A model generated the notes under the pieces. That model saw only the letters and a program-made list of their open reading frames with translations, was not told where the DNA came from and did no database searches. Positions 1 to 11,600 of a DNA stretch of 64,000 nt are shown in pieces; position 1 is the first letter of the stretch; each line of letters begins with the position of its first letter. The stretch is from Cucumis sativus (taxonomy: Eukaryota; Streptophyta; Magnoliopsida; Cucurbitales; Cucurbitaceae), in NCBI RefSeq assembly GCF_000004075.3, contig NC_026660.2, positions 1,984,001 through 2,048,000 on the forward strand, written 5' to 3'. The position numbers were made by a program, and so were the translations under genes.

Positions 1-124
1 AAGTCAAAATTAAGCCCTTCATCTAGAACTGGTTGCTAAATACGTTGCTGCTTTCTACTTGAAGTGTTTTTGCTTTTTAGTGAGTTTTCATACATGTGCA
101 TGAATATCTATTGCATTTATGTAG

Positions 125-2626
125 GTTTTCAGGCTCTCATTCAGTATCAAACTCGGCAATGTGCTGTTTCTGCAAGGACTGCACTACAGGTAAATACTCT
201 CTTTTCTGTTGGACTAGTCAGTTTGAACTTCATACTTTCCTTGAGAGGTTTTCATCCTTGTTTATTTGCCTTAAGAACAGAACACTTGTGCTACTCTTGT
301 AGGGACGTAATATATATGATGGTTGCTGTCAGCTAGACATTCAGTTCTCCAAGTAGGTTCTATAACTAATCATGATATGCTTCTGACCTTTTCCATCTTT
401 GCTTTTATAATTAGAGATTATGGTTTCATTGTGCAGTCTTGACGAATTACAGGTGAACTACAATAATGAACGTTCAAGGTTTGTAGCAAAGTGAATCTTC
501 AATTAGTTGTTTCTTTATTATTTATTATTTATTTATTTTTATATCTTGGATTGCATTAATATGGATATTTTTTCTCGATGTTTTTCCAGGGATTTCACCA
601 ATCCTAGCCTCCCTTCTGAACCAAAAGGCCGGTCATCTCAAGTATGTACCATCACATTTCTTATAATGTTTGCCCCTCTCCTTCCTGAAATCTTAATTTC
701 CTTATCTGGATGTGTGATAGCCTGGTTATGGTGATACGGGAGGGATGTATCCACTTCAACCATCTGGAGCGAGACCAGGTGCCTTAGTTTTCTATCATAT
801 AATGGATATATATATCTAAATATATATGTTACTTCGCATTTTTATGTCTTTCGTCATCATGCACCCTTTTTTTCCCAGAACACAATATACTTATGTACAT
901 TTTTTTTTCTTCCTTTTTTTGGTTCCAGTTGGATTCTCACAGGTGTGTATTGTTCCTGTTGAACTATGGTTGAGATGATAGAAGAGTATAAGCACCTATT
1001 AGATCATTTGTCCATTATCAGGGGTTTTTCCTTTCCTTTTGGAATAATATAGTAACCCTACACTATAATGATCGTACTTGCCATGAGATCCTTTAGCTTT
1101 GAGATCTGGGATTTTATTATAAAGATGGATATAGTTGACCATATCAGGGAGTTCTTAAATTAATTTAAAATTTAGAAATTTGTCTACAGACTTGAGCGTT
1201 GTAGTTGATGTCCGTAATGTATCTTTTTTACTTGATTTTTAGATGGCCAATGCAGCCGCTGTTGCTGCTGCATTCGGAGGAGGTTTGCCACCTGGTGTTA
1301 GTGGAACGAACGACAGGTGTACAGTCCTTGTGTCCAATCTGAATCCTGATGTGAGTAACATTTCTTTATTCTTTGTTACATTCCTGCTCAAGCTTTTATT
1401 ATGATGGTTGTCCCCACCGTTAATTTTTCTTCTTTTCTTTTTTAATTACAGAGAATAGATGAAGACAAGCTTTTTAACCTTTTCTCCATTTACGGTAACA
1501 TTGTAAGAATTAAGCTTCTCCGGAATAAACCTGATCATGCACTTGTGCAGATGGGAGATGGGTTCCAGGCGGAATTGGCTGTACACTTTTTGAAGGTTTG
1601 GTGTTATTACATTTCTCTCGTGCATGGGGGTTTATTTTCTGCTGATGTATGAGGTTTTATTTTATATTTGAGCTTAAAGAATTATGACGAGTTTAAACTA
1701 CTACGTTCATGAGGCCATTTTGCAATTTAGCAAGCATGAAGCATCATGAAGCAGACATACTGATGAATAAATTACATTATAGGAATTTGAATATGTGAAC
1801 ACCTATTTTGGTTTCTGCCTTTCTGGATAAGACCCAAAAGCTTAAAACATGCAAAAGCATTGGTATATTGGTTTCTGTAGTTTTATTTTTACGTTTATAA
1901 GAGTAGTATCATGGATGGAAGATTTTTGTTAGCAGCATTTGAAACAGAAAAGGGGGGAAAACAAAATACAAATTAACAAGGGGATATAAATACATCCCAA
2001 TGAAGTAAAAAATTGTTAGAAGTATAAATAGCAAACAAGGAAGACAAAGAACACTAAAAGGAAGCTTTAGTCTTGGCTAAATCTAAGCTTCCCTCTAAGG
2101 TAAGGGCTTAGATATTTCGTATTTTTCAGCTACTTGTTTGGAAGGCCGTACTTTATCTATTGAAGCTTTAATTTTGTTTAAGGGCTTTTGGTTTCTCGGG
2201 TGACAAATGCCTCAAGTACTTTTGAATTTTATGTAGGGAGCGATGTTGTTTGGCAAGAGATTGGAGGTCAACTTCTCAAAGCATCCTAACATTACGCAAG
2301 GGGCTGACACTCATGAATATGCTAACTCAAACCTTAATCGTTTTAACCGAAATGCTGCAAAGAACTACCGCTACTGCTGCTCCCCGACAAAAATGATCCA
2401 CATATCATCTCTATCTCAGGAAGTGACTGAAGAAGAGATAGTTAGTCTCCTTGAGGAACATGGGCCGATTGTCAACAGCAAGCTCTTTGAGATGAATGGT
2501 AAGAAGCAGGCACTCATCATGTTTGACACTGAGGAGCAGGCGACTGAAGCTCTTGTTTGCAAGCATGCTAGTTTGCTTAGTGGGTCGATCATTCGCATTT
2601 CATTTTCCCAGTTGCAGACTTTATGA
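125..2626 (+). CDS. PTBP3: Polypyrimidine tract-binding protein homolog 3-like, 3' part (5' end outside window)
   Basis: This is the C-terminal part of an RNA-binding protein with four RRM domains. Plant PTB proteins bind pyrimidine-rich RNA and influence splicing; that role is family knowledge. Visible exons are 125-189, 303-352, 437-478, 590-641, 721-778, 929-942, 1243-1350, 1452-1595 and 2237-2626, all with AG...GT borders and one continuous frame. They encode the end of RRM2 (FQALIQYQ), a linker with GGMYPLQPSG, an alanine/glycine-rich stretch (AAAFGGGLPPG), RRM3 (CTVLVSNLNPD ... YGNIVRIKLL), then NRFNRNAAKNYRYCCSPTK, and RRM4 ending in RISFSQLQTL and the TGA at 2624-2626. The match to the Arabidopsis PTBP3 C terminus, from memory, is almost residue by residue, so the family is secure. 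The first exons lie left of the window. The sixth visible exon is only 14 nt long. Confidence 0.95.
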
Positions 2627-3060
2627 GGTTAACAACGGCATTAAACAAGTAAGAAGTGATGGATTCTTAATGCTTAATTGGGGTTGAGGATTCATAATTT
2701 ACGAGGATTTAAAAAAAATGGAGATGATGGCGCATACTGTCTTAATTCTTGTAACAGTTAATTTGTGTTTGGATTTTTTTCGTGGGATTGTACTTCTGCT
2801 TTGTTGTTGTCTCAATTCTTCTCTTCTCATCTCTTCTCATCTCTTCTCATCTCTTCTCTTGTTGCGCTTATGGAAATCATTCTTAAAACTTCTCGATGGA
2901 GTTAGATTTTCATTTTATGTTGTCAGTTTTGAAGAATAGGAAGAAAGAGGGAAAACTAACCTGCCTTTTTTCAGTTGAGGATCTCCTTGTTAGGTGCGGT
3001 GCTATGTACATGTCTTGTCTTGTAATTTCTGGGAGATCAGGCCATTGGCTCTTGTAATTT
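2627..3060 (+). other. Probable 3' UTR of the PTB gene
   Basis: This stretch follows the PTB stop codon and has no coding signal of its own. It is T-rich, as plant 3' UTRs often are. A 10-bp unit, CTCTTCTCAT, is repeated perfectly three times at 2821-2850 and continues in degenerate form. Since PTB proteins bind CU-rich RNA, a CU-rich run in the gene's own transcript could be a self-binding site; that is a guess. The end of the transcript cannot be fixed from sequence alone. Confidence 0.55.
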
Positions 3061-3179
3061 CAGTTCATAGTACTCTTTTATCTCTTCTACCTAATTTATT
3101 GATGAACACTTTGCCCTTGACAAATTTTTTGTCCAATTCTCTCCTTAGCCTTTGACAGACAGATAAAAGAAATAGCTGT

Positions 3180-3345
3180 TCAATGTATGTATTCTCCCTC
3201 TCTCCCTCCTCCCTTTCTCCCTCTCTTCTCTCCCACAGTATTCTCTTTCTCATTCTCTTTTCCTTGCTTATCTTCTCTATCTCTCTTTCTCCCACCTTAT
3301 TCCCTCTCTATCCCACTTCCCCTCTTTCTTGTGCCTCTCTTTCTT
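3180..3345. repeat. CT-rich low-complexity tract
   Basis: About 160 bp made almost only of C and T on the plus strand, mostly CTCTC and TTCTCC words. The open frames that cross it on either strand are composition artefacts. Confidence 0.7.
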
Positions 3346-3781
3346 CCTGTACTTGAATATGCTAATATGTTAAAGAGTTTAAATAATTATCCTGAGTTTA
3401 GTTCTCTACTTTTTGGCTAGTCGTGTTGTAACGACCTGTTTCAAGTTGAAGTCATTGCTTAAATTAAAAAAATATATATCTTTTTAGCACCAAAAGCATG
3501 CAAAAGTTTAGATAATTTTATATAAAAATGATGAAGACAAGAAACAAGTACTTAAGTAATTATATAAATGAATTAATGGTGTTAAATAAATTCAATTACC
3601 ATCCAACCTGGAGGTTCATTGCATTCGAAAATCATAAAAGTAAAAACAAATGATTCTGTCGGCTTGTTCATGCGTTTGCATGAAAAAGAGTGTAACCCAC
3701 CACTAGGTATTACCGTTAATTTAGAACTGTTATCATCAATACAAAATCATTCTAATTTAATCAAACTCAGTCATTGAATGC

Positions 3782-3841
3782 ATCTCCGTTCTTACTTACT
3801 TGTCTCGAACTATCTCCGTTCTTACTTACTTGTCTCGAACT
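3782..3841. repeat. Perfect 30-bp tandem duplication
   Basis: A 30-bp unit beginning ATCTCCGTTC and ending TCTCGAACT occurs twice without a mismatch (3782-3811 and 3812-3841). Perfect identity suggests a recent slip or duplication. Confidence 0.85.
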
Positions 3842-4079
3842 ACTTAGAGCTTACTTCTTTCATTGCAATTATATCTCAAATTCAACTTAGAAAATAACAA
3901 AGTTAGTAGTGAAACTACTAAGTCCAAACCAAAAAAAACTCCAACCAACCCGTCATGTAGGAACACTTAATTAACTAATCACAATGAATTGTGCATTAAT
4001 AGTCAAGAAGATACAAAACATTTATTAATTTTAGAATTAAGGCGAGTGACCTTCCAACGCCTTTGCCATACTTGTTTGC

Positions 4080-5945
4080 CTTTCGGAATCCGCTATAATT
4101 TGTATTTGATCAGTTTGTTTGTATTACATGTAACTTATTCTTAATTAAGGCAGACAACCCTTAGTGGTTTCGCTACACACATTAACATCTCTACAACTTA
4201 TGCGAATGATGAATTTGATGATAAGATTGTATTGCTACAATCTCCTCACCGCTCAGTTAAATGCATGTTTTCACTTGTCAGGTAATTGCTATTAGTATCA
4301 TTGTCTCTCTCTAATACACAATGTTTCGCCCGACTCTACTTCTTTTTGCTCATTATCCTGCGATTAGATCATGTAAAACACGATAAAACATGGATAAGTT
4401 CTTTTGCAATACGCGATACACAAGTTAGTCAAATTCTCTACTATTTCCAAAGTTTTCTTCTATTATTTTAGATAAAAAGCTACAATAACTTGTATTTTTA
4501 TAAGTTATCAACAATATCAGTTGACTTCAAGCCATCTCTCGAGTTGAAAGTAGGTGGTTCGAGAGGAGGGTTGATAACGCGCAAAATTGCTTGTTATTAT
4601 AGCCATTTTTATTAGAATAATGAGGTCAAAACACATAAGAAAATGATTAGAACGCGTGACTCATGTTAAAAATTCATAAATATTTAGAAATACAGCTTAC
4701 ATCAGTGTCATACCTGTTTTACGTGATTATCATGTCTAAATGCAGGATAAGTGGGAAAAAAAAGAAAGGAGCAAATCACAGAGAACATCTCGCGCATAGG
4801 CCACATGATGAAAACTCGCTTGGCGGTTAATAACCCAGGTGAGGAAACATGTCATCATGCGAGGAAAGCTCACTAGAAAACAAGTATCGTAGTTGGAGTG
4901 ATGTGACCTCAAAGGAATAGAAGTTTTCCACTGAAAAGCAGCCTATACAAACACTTCGTCCTCACCAAGAGAAAAAGGAGGTTTGAATGGACCATTATAG
5001 GCTTGCATGAGTCCGTTTAGAGAGCTTGTAGCTGGGATAGAGAAGAAGAAGAAGGCTACTCCTTCGGCCGATCTCCTAATTTGTAACATTGTTCCATGCC
5101 CCCTGTCCCTCATTTAAGTTTACATTCTTTATATTGTATGTTGCACATATTGTATATTGCCCTACGACCTACATTCTTGTATTTCTTTAAACACACATAA
5201 CGTCTCAATCCAGCATCTCTATACTTTCCATGATCTGTTAGTGTATCCATTGTAGCTTGAGTAGATGATAAGTTCTTGATAAGAAGAATTGCTTATCAGT
5301 TGTATCGCGTTAGTTGAGCTAATTGCATTGTCGAACCAACGTTCATTGTCAACTACCCGAAAGGGAAAGTAGCTAGTTGGAACCTAATTAACCCGAGCGA
5401 GGAAGATTTCCATCTCTCCTTGCAAGGTTATTCCTAACATTTGCATTCCAAAAGGAGAGCAAGTGGTATTGAGAGGAAGCAATCCTTAATCGCAGAAGCC
5501 TATATGAGTTATAAGTAAATCCTTCTAGATATAACCCACAAAGTCGTACTTAGTCATATGGATCTCCAAAAGCGACCATGTGTGGCATATAATAATTTCA
5601 AGAGAAACATGCCTTAATCATAAATAGGGTTTAGTGAGTTACGTCGCATTAAACTCATCACATTATTTAGTTGCATGATAACATGTAGACAGTCTTCCAT
5701 TCCTTTCTTTGAGACAACTTAGTTTGCATCATCACACCTTCTTCTAAGCCTCGCTTTACAGACACTCGCTGTGTAGTTAGCAAGTCTTACATTTGTTATT
5801 CTTTAATTCTTTTAATTCACCTAAATGATAAGTGGATCCTAGAACTAACTTCTGTAAACGATTTCTTGTGTTCGACCTTGGATCACCCAAATAAACTTGT
5901 TGTTTTGCTTGCACTTGGGCAAACAGTAGGAAAACTTGTACTCAA
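4080..5945 (+). mobile_element. Degraded retroelement-like sequence (family B, copy 1)
   Basis: No gene is present here. Two sub-blocks recur at 46.3-47.8 kb. The block at about 5855-5945 (TGTTCGACC ... TTGCTTGCACTT ... GGAAAACTTGT) matches the reverse complement of about 46340-46410. The block at about 4470-4510 (ATAACTTGTATTT) matches 47795-47820 in the same orientation. Such sentence-like non-coding blocks are typical of LTR or untranslated regions of plant retrotransposons. Neither LTR pair nor a polymerase frame is visible, so the class remains open. Confidence 0.5.
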
Positions 5946-7120
5946 CGAGGACTTATGCTTCACGCAATGAGAGACACATAGCGAGCATCTTACATTCTAT
6001 GATCATGACCCATGACTTACGCTTAGAATTGAAGCATGCTATACAGAGAGTTACGGTGAGCGCATTACGCACAATGACCCGACTCAACGACGTATTGCAA
6101 TTGCGCTATACACACACGAAATTATTAAGTCGAAACACAGACAAGCAAGAGTCTGACACTATCACTGTCTATTAGTGACAAACAGTGATAGAGCACTATC
6201 ACTGTCTACTGATAGAGTACTATCACTATCTACTACTATATAATAAATATTTCAATCCTTTGCCCTCATCTAAAAAATAGTAAATTATAGAAAATAAAGT
6301 TTCAATAGTAATCATCAATAGTTTTTATCACTAAAATAGAAGGTAGACAAAAGATCATAGTGAAAAAAGGTCAATGACTTAAATGACAACATGGTATTAA
6401 GTTTAATCAAGTCTTATTAATAGCAAACTATAGATTCAAATTTTAATTTTAATAACAAAAGCATCTCTTCTACCCATTCATAAAAGAAGAATGAGGATGG
6501 AGTAGGATGTAGATTGTTACACTGTTTGCTTTGCTAAGAAAAGAAGAAAAAAAAAAGAAAGATGAATCAACTTGTTATATACCGTAAATAGTTTATCAAA
6601 TTCTTCTATTTTTAAACATTTCTCTTCTTTATTCCATATAATGTATTATGTACTGAATCAACTTTTAAATATATTTAAATGTTACCATATGAATCACTAT
6701 ACTATTTTAAACATTACTAGTGAGGTACAATGCCATATCATGAAACTAATATAGAATAAAGTAAATACTCTACGAGATCACATTTTCCTCCATGAATTGA
6801 GTAGGTTTTTGGTTGTTGTCTCGTGTTCGTTTCTTTTGTGTCAATGTTATCTATATGATCTCAGTATATAATTGTCTAAACCTTTACTCGCCACCAAACA
6901 AGAGGTAGATTTGGAAGTCTTGGATTTTGATTAGATTTGGAGGATATGTATTGATTTTCACTCATACTCTTAAGAAGAGTATACGTGCTACGAATTATGA
7001 AGTTGATCTTTAAAATAATCTTTCTAACTGAAAGTCACTTGTTGACAAAAATATAATGAGAAATTAAGTTTTAATATATTTGAAAATATTTTGGTTCAAA
7101 AAGCTTAAAAGTCACCTACC
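5946..7120. other. Gene-free stretch with short degenerate repeats
   Basis: I see no gene. At about 6155-6235 a motif close to ACTATCACTGTCTACTGATAG repeats three times in degenerate form. The rest is AT-rich single-copy-looking sequence. Confidence 0.5.
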
Positions 7121-7129
7121 ATTTTCTAA

Positions 7130-7830
7130 AGGTTTTTTTTTTTAAACAATGTATAGCAAACCAACAAAACATTTACACGCATAGAACAATTTTGAAAACA
7201 GACAAAGTTCAAAGGCACACAATAAAAGATACCAAAAATGTTTCAGTTAACACCGGATTAATCGACCACACACACGTGTAATTTTCTTTTAAACGATTAT
7301 AATACGCCATCGTGTAGAAAATTATACACGATTATGTAGATAGTATCAATACCAGCCACACATGCGTATAATTCTTCTTCTAAACGATCACGATATGCAA
7401 TCGTGTAGTTCTTTTTAACGATAGAAAAAATGCTTCATATAATTTTTATTCTAAACGATCATGATATGCGGTTGCGTAGGAAATGATACACAATCGTGTG
7501 ATTCTTTTTAACGATGGAAAAAATGCTTCGAATAATTCTTCTTCTAAACAATCATGATACACAATTGTATAAAAAATGATATACGATCGATTCAATGATA
7601 GAAAAAAATGTTTCAAATCTAAACGATCTTGCTGACCATGCTAAACGATCGTGTTGACTAAGTAAGCAATCGTTTCAATCATATTATAGTGATATTTAAA
7701 CGATCTTGATAAGAAAAAAAGAAAAAAAAAATCTTAAAGGAGAACAGAGAGAAGATGAATAAATCTCAACAAAGAAAAAAAAAAGACAAATCATCAACAA
7801 TATCAATGACCAATATGAAATTGGTCCATA
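7130..7830 (-). repeat. GATCGTTTA repeat family (family C), copy 1, reversed
   Basis: Reads as the reverse complement of the copies at 27.8-29.1 and 40.4-41.0 kb. On the plus strand it begins with an A/T-run and text complementary to GTCTGTGGG...TTTTCAAAATT. It then has a CACACACACGTG block, a core with several TAAACGATC words separated by 25-40 bp, and an AAAGAAAA-rich end. The same order of blocks in each copy shows a common element rather than random simple sequence. No protein is encoded. Confidence 0.7.
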
Positions 7831-8670
7831 GACTTTTTTATTTTGTTACACGAATCATAAATATTTTAGTGCTTTATTATATTAAATTAGTCTTTCCCAA
7901 ATCTATTTTTAAACCATTTATTACATTTGCACAGACACTTGCACAAGTTGCATAAACAAATTATAACAAATTATAAAAAAGTCCATAACACCTCCAACTT
8001 GCATATCTTTTTTCATATAAAAAATATGAGAAGTAATTAAATATATCATATAATTATCAGATAACTATTCACTTTTAAATTTGCTATCTTTATAATTTAA
8101 AAAATGTAGTAACATGTATCATATTATCATAATTTTTCTTTTTCCCATTTTTTCATAGGCCCTCAATGAATTGGTTGGTAAAAAGTAGAAGGAATGAGAA
8201 TCAAGTTTGCATTTCAACAATATCAACACCAAAGTTTTTCAAGTTTAAAAATTGCAAGGGGGAGAGATGGAACCATATACCTTTAAAATGATAATTAATT
8301 TCTTTATCTATTACCATAAATTTACTACGAAATATTAACAATCCTCAAGTCAACACAATTATTTGAAATTGACTAAACTTGAAAATGAAATGTAGAAACA
8401 ACATATGCATATGATCAAATGGAATAAAGTTTGTACTATTTACCAAGGTTAGAAGCTCAATTTCCCTATTCTATGAGAACATTACAGCATCTAATGTTCT
8501 TCCGTTCCGAGTAGAATAATTTATTCACTCTGTATATGTGGTCATGTATAAGTATGGAAAATTCATATATTGGTACAGACAATGGGTTGTGAAGATGTCC
8601 TTAAAGTAACTAGTTAAGTTACGTGTAAGGTAAGACTAGTTAGTAAATGCTACATATGATGTTGTATAAC
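7831..8670. other. Gene-free AT-rich stretch, downstream of the LIKE-COV gene
   Basis: No gene or clear repeat seen. The part near 8670 probably holds the 3' UTR of the minus-strand LIKE-COV gene. Confidence 0.5.
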
Positions 8671-8673
8671 CTT

Positions 8674-11600
8674 TCAAATGGAAGCCATTCTATTGAACGG
8701 GATCATATCATTTTGATGTGGAATCCTCTCTCTTTCAACAGGAGAAATTACCTGTGGCATCGTCATCCCTACCGAAACTATGATTTCTGCATTATGCAAA
8801 TAAAATCCCAAGTCATATATTGCTATATGAATAAGAAAAGTGGATATAGCTGTTTACAGAAGATGCAAATTATAGCCCAATAAGGATCACACACAAATAA
8901 TAATCGTATTGAATATCATTCAGTTCCTTGAGTTTTGCAGGAGCTTTCATTGGCATGTTGAAGTTCAAGGAAAATCATGTTTGCTCAATAAAGGGTGATG
9001 GTGTATATTATTGACAACAAACAATCATAAAAACGCCGACTGAATCTGATCCCATTTTATTGACTTTCAACCAATTATAATACTTTTCTGACTGATATAA
9101 CCTTGGAACACTCGAGACTAAACTCACTATACGTACTACCAAGTAATGTGAGTTGCTTGCACCCTTTTCCTTGAGAACAATCGGGAGTCGGGACTAAACT
9201 ATCATAATACTTTTCTCCCCTGTCAACGTTGGATCCTTCTTGGCCAATTCATGAAAGATAGTGTCTACTAAGATTGCCCCTTGGCATCCAATTAATTACT
9301 AGAGTCTCATTTACTAGGATGTCGTCCTGCTGATACACCTATCGAGTCCAATGCCAAACTCAGAGATACAGGTGATCAAGTTTCGATTGACAAAGAAAAG
9401 TATCAACGCCTAGTGGTCAAACTGATTTATTTATCTCACACTAGGCCCAACATCTCATATGCTGTGAGTACTGTTAGTCAATTCATGCAGACTCCTTACA
9501 AAAGAACACATGGAGGTAGTAAACAGAATTTTGAAGTATTTAAAAAAAACTCCTGGTAAGGGATTGAGATTCAGAAAAATTGACAAAAGGTGTATTGAGG
9601 CATACAAATTTTGGTTGAGCAGAGTCTACTGTTGATAGAAAATCTACCTCCGGGTACTGTACTTTTGTATGAGGCAATCTCATTACTTAATGAAGCAATA
9701 AGCAAGGTGTTGTTGCCAGGAGTAGTGCTGAAGCTAAATATAGGGCCATGAGTTTGGGAATCTATGAGGAAATTTCGCTTCAAATGGTGTTATCTGATCT
9801 TCACCAGGACTATGAGGTGTCTATGAAACTTTTTTGTGATAATAAGGCAACTATCAGCATTGCTAATAACCTGATCCAACATGACAAAACTAAACATGTA
9901 GAGATTGACACTTTATCAAAGAGAAATTTGACAGTGGTAGCATCTGCATTCCTTACATACCTTCAAGCCAACAAATTGCTAATATTCTCACAAAAGGACT
10001 TCTCATACAAAGCTTCGAGTCTTGTGTTAGCAAGTTGGGTCTTTTTGACATTTACGGTCCAACTTGAGGGGGAATGTTAGCAAGTTAGGTCTTTTTGACA
10101 TTTACGGCCCAACTTGAGGAGGAGTGTTAGAATTACCGGGCTTGTTATATGTTGAAAGCCCGAGAGTCTATTAAGATTTTGTAGTGCCCTAATGATCTTT
10201 TATTATTTTTATTTTTGGATTCTATAACCTATAAATAAATGCTCCCTCTATCATTATGAGATTAAAAAATAATAATAAGAGAATAGCATCGTGGTTTTTC
10301 TCCTTGTTCTAGGGTTTCCACGTTAAATAGTTTATCTTTCTATTTTCCTTCTTTCGATACAATTGACTATGGGGGACGAGAAAGTTGATGATTGGAGAAG
10401 GAGAATATGGGGGGAAGAGGGTTTAAACATTTTGGGCTTTAAATGAGAAGCTGTTTCAGGTTTCTTACATGAATATGCAGCTACGATTTGGTTAAAAGGA
10501 TAAAGGTCAGTAATAGCATCGTCTCACAATAAATAACCTGTCAACTCAAACAATATATAAAAAAGTCCTAATTATTTGCTCTAAAATCACATATAAATAA
10601 AGCAATGAGCATGAGAAAAAACATTCCATTAAATTTTATCAAAAGCAAACACTGACCTATGGCTTCTCGGATAGATAAATTTGGTCGTATGATGTCTTCA
10701 GATTTTATGAGAAAAACGTCACCGATGTACAGATGATTTGTGGGAACATAAACACTGCACAACTCTTCATATCCGTTCATCTGTCATTATCATTAAAAAT
10801 TTGTCGAAGGCATAACTGAGTCATGTACATTTATTCTAAGCAAAATCTGTAGATCAAGCAGTTTGATGTCCTATATCTGTTGACAGGTTAAGGGTGACAG
10901 TTTCTACGGCCCATTATATAAAAATTTCATTAATTACTTTTTGGTTTTCAAAGTGAATATTAGAGATCCAAACATTACAGCCAGCTCCACCTTATGTATT
11001 GTGTTTCCTTGTTTGTTGTCTACTTTTACGTGTTCTCAGAATTAGGGCCACTTTGAAAACTAAAAAAATGTAGTTTTCGAAAACATGGTATTGATTTAAT
11101 GAATTTTACATTTAGCTAACAAGTGTAAGTTATAATCAAATGTACCAAATTACCCAATAAATGGTGAGAAATCTAGCATAGTTTGTAAGAACATAAAACT
11201 AAAATGAAATCGTTATAAAGGGATCTTATTTAAAATTGTAGAACAGCAATTCCTAAAATGAACTGGAAGAAAATTATGGGACATAAAATACCTGAAGAAC
11301 AACTGATGAGGTAATAAAACCAATTGCATATTCACCAATTCTTGGGTGCCGTATTATGGCTACTTCCTTGAATGCTGTGGTACTTTGGTCTGTACAAAAG
11401 GAATAATAGAAAGAAATCTGTAAACTAGTTATACCTCATAATGCAGTCATTTTTACACAATTATATTAAAAGTTTAAACCTGGACAACAATTAGAAAAAA
11501 AAAGGAATCACAAAAGCAAAAATTTTACACTTATACTAGATTTTGATAAAGCATACTAATTTAAGGCTTTGCACTAGCAAGAAAACTCCAAGTAGCTTCT

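Noticed and set aside
3065..3420. Small genes on both strands across the CT-rich tract
   Set aside because: The frames are caused by a nearly pure C/T run that lacks stop codons; the peptides are low complexity.
9748..10080. A 110-codon gene in the LIKE-COV intron
   Set aside because: It is the RNase H and C-terminal part of a Copia polyprotein, with the LTR directly behind it.
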